Source of the DNA: Epichloe hybrida
Lineage: Eukaryota > Ascomycota > Sordariomycetes > Hypocreales > Clavicipitaceae
Reading direction: 5' to 3'
Assembly: GCA_019022495.1 (NCBI GenBank)
Contig: JAFEKR010000007.1
Span: forward strand, 2,480,001-2,544,000
Length of the DNA: 64,000 nucleotides
In this document: positions 57,093 through 64,000 of the stretch, piece after piece
How positions within the stretch are numbered: the stretch's first letter is position 1
Layout: the number at the start of each line of letters is the position of its first letter
The notes under the pieces: model-generated
Databases searched by the model: none
What the model was told of the DNA's origin: nothing
The model's input: the letters and a program-made list of their open reading frames with translations, nothing else
Position numbers and translations under genes: made by a program

Positions 57093-59780
57093 TCACCATC
57101 TATTGGCGATTGAATCTGCGTGTTGTCCCGTCTCCCGTCTCCCGTCTCCCGTCTCCCGTCTCCCGTCTCCCGTCTTCCGGTTCCCCATTCCGATGCCCCT
57201 CTGGCGGCCCCAGAGCAGAGCCTCGAGCGCCCTGCCTACGGCTTCAAGATCTCCCAGCATGGTGAGATGGCCTCGTTCGGTGCTGACTCTGCCGGAGCGC
57301 ACGACGGCGTAGCCCTCTGGCAGCATGGCTTCTCGCGCGAGCACGACGCCGTCGCCGGGTCTGAAGACCAGGTCGTCGTATGCGTCGGCGTAGGCAATGG
57401 CTTCTCGACACGCCACCTGCGCGGCGTAGACTGTTGGGATCGTCTTGCCGTAGAGGACTGCGTGCGGCGGATAGGCATTGGCCGCCTCAAGGTCCTTGGA
57501 GTGGGCGAGCTCGGAGCGAAACTGGCGGGTGGCAGCGAGGGTGCGCCTCAAGTAGCTCATGTAGCGTTCCTGGTCTGACGCAGTGGCCCCGGATGATGAT
57601 GATGATGGTGGTGGTGGTGATTGAGGCGGGGATGGCAACGGAGCGGTTTCGTGATGATGATGATGGTGGTGGTGGTGGTCCTCCGAGGGCGCGGGAGCAG
57701 CAGCACTGGACTGAATGTCAGGATCGATGGGCTTCTTATTCTTGAGCAGTGAATTGGGGAACAGGGATGAAAGGGGCGAGGATAAGTTTTGTTGCTTGTC
57801 GCGGCTGTGGTATGGCGGCAGAAGCGGTGCTGCCACGCAAGGACTGAGACGCCATCTGACCCATTCATCGGCATTGAAAAAGTCGACGGGGTACGACTCT
57901 CCCGTTTGCTTGTCGATGAAACAGAAGCCGTCGTCTGGGAGAAGCACGAAGGAGGTGCGGATCGAGAAGTTGACTTGGGCCGTGAGGAGCTTCTCGTTGA
58001 ACAAGACGGCATCGCCGTTCCGGAACGGTCCCAGAATGTTGATGCAGCGCTGCGGCACCCCGGCGTACAGAACTCCGGCGAATAGCTCGGGGCGACGGCC
58101 CACGGCGTGCCTTGTAATCAGTCCTCCCAGGCTGTGTGCAATGACAAGGGCCCCGGCGGACTCGGGCGGTGTTCCGGGCCGGTTCGACGGCAGCTCGGAC
58201 AGAAACTCCTGCAGCTTCCTCGAAGACCGGGCGGGGCTGAGTCGCCAGTCGTAGCCGAAATCCCATATCCGGAGTGAACCGTTCCGGGCGTTGGGTGATG
58301 AGTGAAGCCTCTTGAAGAGCTTCCTTGACACGTCGACCGGGCCAACGTGTTTGAGCATGCCGTAAGGGATGATGCGCTCCTCCATGGTCTCCTCGTCCTC
58401 GTCCTCCAAGCCAACTTCCAAGTTTGCCTTGCGCATGTTGAATCCCAGCTTGACAGGGGCCCATAGCTGTTGGTGAGGCGGTTCGGCCGAACGCAGCACG
58501 GAACCTCGATATCCGCCGAGAATCACCAAGTCACCGGTAAGCTTCTCCACAACTCGATCGAAGGCCGTCGCCGCGGCGGCGGTGCTCGGCTTCGGAGAAC
58601 TTGGGCTGGGTGATGAGCCGGGCATTTGTCGGCCGACACCACCTGGGCTTTGCCTGCTGAGCGCCTGGTCGTCGTTGGAGCTCGAGAAGAGGCCATTGAG
58701 CGCCATCGAGGACATGCGAGAAGCAGCTTGCAGTCGTGCTAGGCTCGGCATCCTGAAGTTGGGCACATCTGGGAGACTGTCCTTGATGGCCATGAAACGG
58801 ATGTTCACCATCTCCCTGACATCGTCGAACTTGTTGTCGTCGCCAAGTGAGGACTGCCGGGAAAGACTGTGGTACAGCATGCTTTCATCCGAAGTGACTC
58901 GCCGCAATGTGGAAGGTCTGGGTCGAGACATGGTCGTGTGCTCGTCCGGCCGCTCTGATGCAGGCGGCGAGTGTCCAGGCGATGTGGAGGAATCATTGTC
59001 CGTGGTGGTGGTGGTGGTGGTCGATTGCTGCGCCAACGGAAGAGACCTTGGGCGTGCCGATTCCCCCCCCAATTTGGATGCTGCATTGGAACCATGTTTG
59101 TGATCACCAGTGAAGTTGGACAAGAACGAAACTGGAAGCGAAGGGAACAGGCCGGCATGCCCACTGAACGAAGGAAAGGCCCTTTGAAGCTTCTTGAGTG
59201 CCTCCTGACCTGCAGATCGGGAACGATGCTGTCTCGTTGGACCGAATGCGGATCCAAGCAAGCTCTTGGTCTGCCGGGTTCGGGGCGAGTCCTTGTCATT
59301 GACAAGGAAAGACTTGGGGCCGGATGTCCAAGGGGATGGCATGGGCAACCGGCCTGGCACCTGATGACGAGGGCGGGCGCCATTGGGGCTTGAACGACTG
59401 TCGTCGTCGTCGTCGTCGTCGTTACCGTCGTTACCGTCGTCATCTTCCGCTTCACCTTGAACGACTGCGTCGTGAAAGTAACCGCCGCCAGGCAACCGCT
59501 CCAACGCCGCCGCCTTTTCCACAGCCGGGGTCTGTGCCGACGTCAAATGGCTGGCGGCCGCGCTGATGGCAGGTTGAAGAGCGGCCTGGGCCTCATCCTG
59601 ATCCTCGACGGAAGCTTCGTCGGAGAAACCGGTTTCCTCGCCGCAACCGCCTTCCAAGGCGGGATTTACTATTCGCTCCACATGCGCGGGTGAAGTTGAC
59701 GGGGTCGGCAAGCCAGGCTGATTTGAGATGTTGTTCATGGCAGCCGAGGGAGGGAAATTACTTGTTGTCGGCGGCAGCAT
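57093..59780 (-). CDS. LCAT-like alpha/beta-hydrolase (putative lipase/acyltransferase)
   Basis: At least 895 residues in one exon from the ATG at 59780; a CTATTTCAG acceptor just upstream suggests a 5' intron, so the true start may lie in an earlier exon. Residues 1-380 are Ser/Pro/Asp-rich disorder. The hydrolase core starts near 425 (DLVILGGYRGSVLRS) and resembles lecithin:cholesterol acyltransferase-type enzymes: WDFGYDWRLSP, then the nucleophile elbow AHSLGG with Ser550. Probable triad partners are Asp810 in PGDGVV and His838 in RGHLTML. A low-complexity insert (His run near 57650-57680, then Pro/Ser) separates them. The last 30 residues are written by a 7-bp repeat array at 57126-57174. 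Lipid substrate and location are unknown. Confidence 0.85.
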   Translation of the reverse strand: MLPPTTSNFPPSAAMNNISNQPGLPTPSTSPAHVERIVNPALEGGCGEETGFSDEASVEDQDEAQAALQPAISAAASHLTSAQTPAVEKAAALERLPGGGYFHDAVVQGEAEDDDGNDGNDDDDDDDSRSSPNGARPRHQVPGRLPMPSPWTSGPKSFLVNDKDSPRTRQTKSLLGSAFGPTRQHRSRSAGQEALKKLQRAFPSFSGHAGLFPSLPVSFLSNFTGDHKHGSNAASKLGGESARPRSLPLAQQSTTTTTTTDNDSSTSPGHSPPASERPDEHTTMSRPRPSTLRRVTSDESMLYHSLSRQSSLGDDNKFDDVREMVNIRFMAIKDSLPDVPNFRMPSLARLQAASRMSSMALNGLFSSSNDDQALSRQSPGGVGRQMPGSSPSPSSPKPSTAAAATAFDRVVEKLTGDLVILGGYRGSVLRSAEPPHQQLWAPVKLGFNMRKANLEVGLEDEDEETMEERIIPYGMLKHVGPVDVSRKLFKRLHSSPNARNGSLRIWDFGYDWRLSPARSSRKLQEFLSELPSNRPGTPPESAGALVIAHSLGGLITRHAVGRRPELFAGVLYAGVPQRCINILGPFRNGDAVLFNEKLLTAQVNFSIRTSFVLLPDDGFCFIDKQTGESYPVDFFNADEWVRWRLSPCVAAPLLPPYHSRDKQQNLSSPLSSLFPNSLLKNKKPIDPDIQSSAAAPAPSEDHHHHHHHHHETAPLPSPPQSPPPPSSSSSGATASDQERYMSYLRRTLAATRQFRSELAHSKDLEAANAYPPHAVLYGKTIPTVYAAQVACREAIAYADAYDDLVFRPGDGVVLAREAMLPEGYAVVRSGRVSTERGHLTMLGDLEAVGRALEALLWGRQRGIGMGNRKTGDGRRETGDGRRETGQHADSIANRW
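57126..57174. repeat. seven TCCCGTC heptamers inside the LCAT-like coding tail
   Basis: Seven perfect 7-bp units. Because 7 is not a multiple of 3, the antisense reading cycles through a 7-residue repeat (GDGRRET) at residues 869-885 of the hydrolase. Gain or loss of one unit would shift the frame of the C-terminus. Confidence 0.85.
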
Positions 59781-60689
59781 TCTGGTTCCGCTGAAATAGA
59801 AGAAAGAGATGGAGTGAGAGAAAGAAGGAAGAAGGAAGAAGGAAAGGAAAAGAAAAGCAAAGAAAAGAAAAGAAAAAGAAAGCAAGCCAGTCAGCCAAGC
59901 CCAGCCCGCAAAAAGATGACGAACGGGGATTACCACTTCAAGATTTTGCATCTGCAACTTGCAAGGCGAAGTAAAGTGGTAAGCTGAAGTGACGTCGCGG
60001 GGGCGAGCTGAGCCAATCAGAAGCCGTTGCGCGCTGACGTCGGGCGGCCCGGAACTTGGGAAATTCACGTACTTGTCATTGGTCAATATCCTCAGGGTAT
60101 GCCTCGAGTTTGGGCCGGCAGCCACGGGGGGCAGCACAGAGAGAGCAGGTGACGCGCGTGGTCGCGGACATTGGCTGCGTGTCCGACACCGAACGACTTG
60201 ATCAACGACTAGTCAATCGTCAATCGTCAATCTTCCATCTTCAGTCTTCAATCAATCAATCGGTCAGTCAATAAGTCAGTCAGCCGATCAGTCAGCCAGT
60301 CGGTCCACCGGCTGTGCCGGCTAGGAAGCGGACTTTTGCCCTCCATCGATCGACCCCAGCCACGCCGTTGGCGCCAACAAAGCATGTTCCGACGTCGAGA
60401 TCAACCTAACAACGGGCCAAGCCTTTTTTTTTTTTTTTTTTTTTTTTTTCCATCTTGACCCTGATGTATTGATTTGGAGGGCTGACTTTTCGATAAAGAC
60501 TTGTCAAAGGGAAGATGGCTGCAAAAAGCAAAAAAAAAAAAAACAAAAAAAAAACCGATTCGAACAACTAATCTTAGTAACTCATAATGCTAGCAGTTCA
60601 TCACGTATTGTTGTCAGGGAGAGCTCCCTTGAAGCATAGGTTGTATGAGGGCAGCGCGCATTAACAGGGATAAAACGCGAGGTCAGACA
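59781..60689. promoter_or_regulatory. upstream region of the LCAT-like gene, to the AT-rich border
   Basis: It contains purine-rich GAAGGAA repeats (59823-59843), which read as a CT tract before a CTATTTCAG acceptor on the gene's strand. Also here are TCAATCG-type heptamers at 60213-60254, a T run of about 26 at 60424-60449, and A runs near 60531-60555. Composition falls to TA-rich after about 60690. Confidence 0.6.
60213..60254. repeat. 7-bp repeat array, TCAATCG-like
   Basis: Six consecutive heptamers: TCAATCG twice, TCAATCT, TCCATCT, TCAGTCT and TCAATCA. It lies 5' of the LCAT-like gene. A looser array of GTCAGTCA-type units follows to about 60305. Confidence 0.75.
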
Positions 60690-63600
60690 TTAGTGGATAC
60701 GATGTATTAGAAGTACCTCCGTAGACTAGTTATTACTATAGCGCACTATATACCTTTTAGGTACAAAAGTCAGGTACTATCTGCACCTCTAATTAACTAA
60801 ATTAAACGCTTTCTATTATCCTTTTTTATCCTTACCTTAATAGTTATAAGCCTAGGAGGCTTTAATTACTATTTTTATTAATTATTATTTAAAGATATAA
60901 GCTCTGTTAAATATTATTAATTAACGCTTACCTATATCACAAGATAATCGCCCCTTTATTATATTAATTAGTTAAAACCCCTTATCCTACGCTTTAGTTA
61001 ACTAATACATTTCCCTTTATAATATCTAAAGAAACTCTAAATATAGTGTTATTATTAGAGAAAGATTAGATTAAGTGGTTTGCCTAGGTTAAGAACTACG
61101 TAAAATTATATAGTGTTTAGGAGTATATTAATCCTAATAAGGTTAAATTACTTAAAGAACCTATAATACCTGCGTACCCCTAGAGGGGTTTATAACTAGA
61201 GATTACACTAGATAACCTTAATGCTCTTAAAGATTAAAAGATTACTTATAAAGATATAAAGGACTAATTTAACTTTAAATATAAAGAGCTTTAATTTAAC
61301 CTTATAAAGTATATAAACCTATTAAAGCAAATACTAAAGATTAGGGAATATATTTATAAGACCCTTTTAAAGAATATATAAGACTCTCTTAACTTTAACA
61401 CTAAAGTAAAGGAAAAGGAGTTAGTTTAATATTATACCTATAGGATACTTAAGCTTCTTTATAATTAATATAAGCTAAACACTAAGAAAATACTTATCCT
61501 TATAGAGAATTACCTTAATAATCACTTATAAGCTAAAGGTACTTATAATTAGTATAAGTAAGCTATAATAATAGAGGTACTATAGAGGAATTATCTAGAT
61601 CTTAAGACTTAATAGACTAAGGAGATAATGCTATATAAGTTTATTATCCCTCTTTAAAGCAAATTTAAGGTATTCTAGAAGAAATAAAATAACTTACTTA
61701 ATAAAGGAGAGAATAATAGCTTCCTTAAGGTAGTTAGCAAGTTTAAAAGAGACTATAAAGCTCCTTAGAGCTTAATAATAATAAAATTAGCTAATAATGC
61801 TATCACTACTAATAGATTAAATAGTTAGAATAGATTAAAGTAAAGGAAGTGCCTTAGATGCTCTAGTTATAACGTTCGCGATGTATTAAAGTGGTAGGAA
61901 TCCTGTAATTTATTTAAAGCTCTTTATAAGCTAGAAGCTACTCCTAAAGATTAGGAAGTTAGGAAAAACTCTAAGAATAACATTAAGAGATATCTAAAGG
62001 AGAACCTATAAGAGAGATTAAAAGCTATAAGTTAGAAACTAGAGAAAAAGGAGAAAAGCAGCAATATTATTATCCCCTTATAAAACCTAATAAATAACTT
62101 ACTTATAGTAACTCTAGGAGAGAAGACTACGAATATATTATTATTTATATACTTATAGAGCTCTTAACCTTGAAGGGAAGTTATATATTTAACTTTAAAC
62201 GCTATAAATAGCTCTAAAGGAAATTAGAATATAGTTATCTATAATTCTAGAGCTAATGTTTATATTTTTAATAATATTTATTAGTTTAAATAGTCTAAGT
62301 TTAATAGAACTATTATAATAGAGGTTAGAGCTAGAGGCATAATCTATATATCCTTAGGATAAGGACTAGTCTATATATCCGTTATAAATCTAGTATTATA
62401 AAGACTAAGAAGGATTATAGTGTAAAGTGCTTTGCTAATCCTAGAATTCCACGTAAACCTAGTATTAGTAATAATTCTAATAAAGGCAAGGATCTATTAG
62501 AACTAGAAGAAAAGCTTCCTATTCTAAGGAAAGTATCCTATTACTAAGCTTTATAATATTAATAAGCTTTATATATTATTTATACTCTTAGATAACCTAA
62601 AAGAGGCCTACGCTATAACTAGTAAAGCACTAAGGCTACCTATAAAAGGAGATATAGAGCTTTAGTATTAATAATGTAGTTATCTAGGTAAGAAGGCCTT
62701 TATAGAGATTATAAACGCTACTCTTAGCGTTAAATTAATAGGACCTAAGCTTATAAAGTATAAGATCTATGCTATAGGCAAAGCTAAGCGCTAGAGATTA
62801 TAAGTTATACTAGAAGGGCTTCCTTAGGGACTTAGATATAGCCTTTTAGTTAATCTAGAGTATTATAACTCTCCTTACTAGAATAGTAATTAGTATTAGT
62901 GTGTTTTTACATGCCTTATAACCTTAATGCGTTTTTTCTATTTATTTAAAACTAAAGATAAAATTCGCGATAGCTTCCATATAATAATGGCATTCCTACG
63001 CACATAATTTAGGGTTTAACTACGCTTTTTACATAGTAATATTAAAAAGGCTTTATTTATAGAGAGCATAAGAGATAAGATAGCCTTTGCTAGTATTATA
63101 GTTTATAATTTAGCTCCCTTAACGCCTAGTTAAAATAAAAAGGCAGAGAGATCTAGGGGGGTAGTTAAGTAAAAGGCTTATATATTAAGCCTTAAAGCTT
63201 ACCTTCCTTTAGAACTTAATAATAAAGTCTTTAATATAGTAGTTTATTTACTAAATAGAATACCCTTTAAATATTATAGGAATTAGGTTATACCCTATAA
63301 ACTCTAGTGAAATTAGGCACGGAAAATAGTCCTAGCCTATTTATAGATATTAGAGGTTTAAAAGCCTTTAATTACACATCTATAAGCTTATAGATATAAG
63401 GCTTTTCTAATAATAATAAAGGCTCTTAAGCATATTAAATTACACCACGCAATACCATAGCTAGAGCAGAAAGCTTATATTAAATACCTTATTAGTTATA
63501 GAGGTAAGTTATAATATATTATATAGGTGCCTTTACTTTGTAATTATAAGGTTATTATATTAGCGTGTGTTTAGTTTAATAAGAACTCTTTCTTTAAGCT

Positions 63601-64000
63601 AGAAGAAAAGCTAGAATTAGCTTAATAAGAGAAGATATTAATAATTAAGTTACTTAAAGAGCTTAAAGCTAAAGACCTTAATAAGGAGATTAGTTAAGAT
63701 CTTATTAGAATAGAGCTTAAAGAGGATAATCCTACCTCTTTGCTATTAGCTATAGGCTAGGAAAATAAGTAGTTTAAAGTAAAAACACCTCCTTATATAA
63801 TAGGGGATAAAGAGGACCTTTCTAGTGCACTTTTAACCCCTCCTAACTTCTCTTAGAAGGCACTAGTTACTATAGAGAACTTAGAGCTTTAGGTATAAGG
63901 TAATAATACGCTATTTTATAAGATTAATAAATTTATAAGTAAGGCAATAGCTAATTACATAGTAACTACTATAAAGACTAGCAAATTTACTATAAAAGGT
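60690..64000 (+). mobile_element. RIP-degenerated Ty1/copia-type LTR retrotransposon (runs off the window)
   Basis: The DNA is strongly TA-rich and stop-riddled, but a + strand gag-pol can be followed by reading TAG/TAA where Gln (CAG/CAA) is expected. Gag-like sequence begins near 61055 (IKWFA*VKNYVKLYSV). A zinc-knuckle-like KCLRC lies near 61846-61910. The aspartic protease site near 62235-62275 reads NSRANVYIFN, expected as DSGANVHIFN before C-to-T and G-to-A change. Integrase follows at about 62980-63310 (LTP-QNKKAERSRGVVK, then YLLNRIPFKYY). Integrase directly after protease and before any reverse transcriptase is copia order. The RT would lie beyond 64000. LTR ends were not resolved. 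Confidence 0.85.

Overview
The window is nuclear DNA of a filamentous ascomycete (Pezizomycotina), most likely a sordariomycete and plausibly Hypocreales. Genes carry short spliceosomal introns of about 50-200 bp with GTRNGT donors and CTAAC/CTGAC branch sites. Several families seen here are typical of filamentous fungi. Both ends are extremely TA-rich, stop-riddled DNA of the kind left by repeat-induced point mutation (RIP). The placement in Hypocreales is an impression from protein similarity, not a computed result.

Layout. 1-1008: TA-rich RIP relic. 1553-6318: a THO-complex Hpr1 gene fused to a guanylate-kinase-like domain, convergent with eIF5. 7622-9551: a lone cytochrome P450. 12078-18844: a Q-rich fungal-specific protein, eIF6/TIF6 and the eEF1A lysine methyltransferase EFM4, all on +. 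19434-24790: PP2A scaffold subunit A and phenylalanyl-tRNA synthetase beta, divergent. 25616-29999: a myotubularin PI3P phosphatase and ribosomal protein S3, divergent. 31456-33147: a NIPA-type Mg2+ transporter. 34292-35301: weak, possibly decayed ORFs. 36058-38179: an acidic nuclear-type protein. 38553-38773: a MITE-like inverted-repeat element. 39088-44206: delta-COP and APC4 on +. 44462-50322: Gtr2/RagC GTPase, a MIF-domain protein and a four-TM membrane protein on -. 51386-51930: a frame-disrupted fungal-family relic. 54927-55855: a 2EXR protein. 57093-59780: an LCAT-like alpha/beta-hydrolase. About 60690-64000: a RIP-mutated Ty1/copia retrotransposon running off the window.

The core is a housekeeping island between two decayed repeat blocks. 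Five genes serve translation (eIF5, eIF6, EFM4, FRS1, RPS3). Three act in TORC1, phosphatase or endosomal signalling (GTR2, PP2A-A, myotubularin), and others in mRNA export, COPI traffic and the cell cycle. The stretch from about 50 kb to the right end is less conserved, rich in simple repeats, and holds the relic and 7-bp-period arrays. I found no CRISPR, rRNA or convincing tRNA, and no obvious secondary-metabolite cluster.

The best leads are the Hpr1-guanylate-kinase fusion with lost kinase residues, the internal MIF domain without its catalytic proline, the MITE-like element, the cluster of 7-bp repeat arrays (one inside a coding region), and a short TACGGATTACAT/TACGGAGTAC motif recurring mostly between genes.
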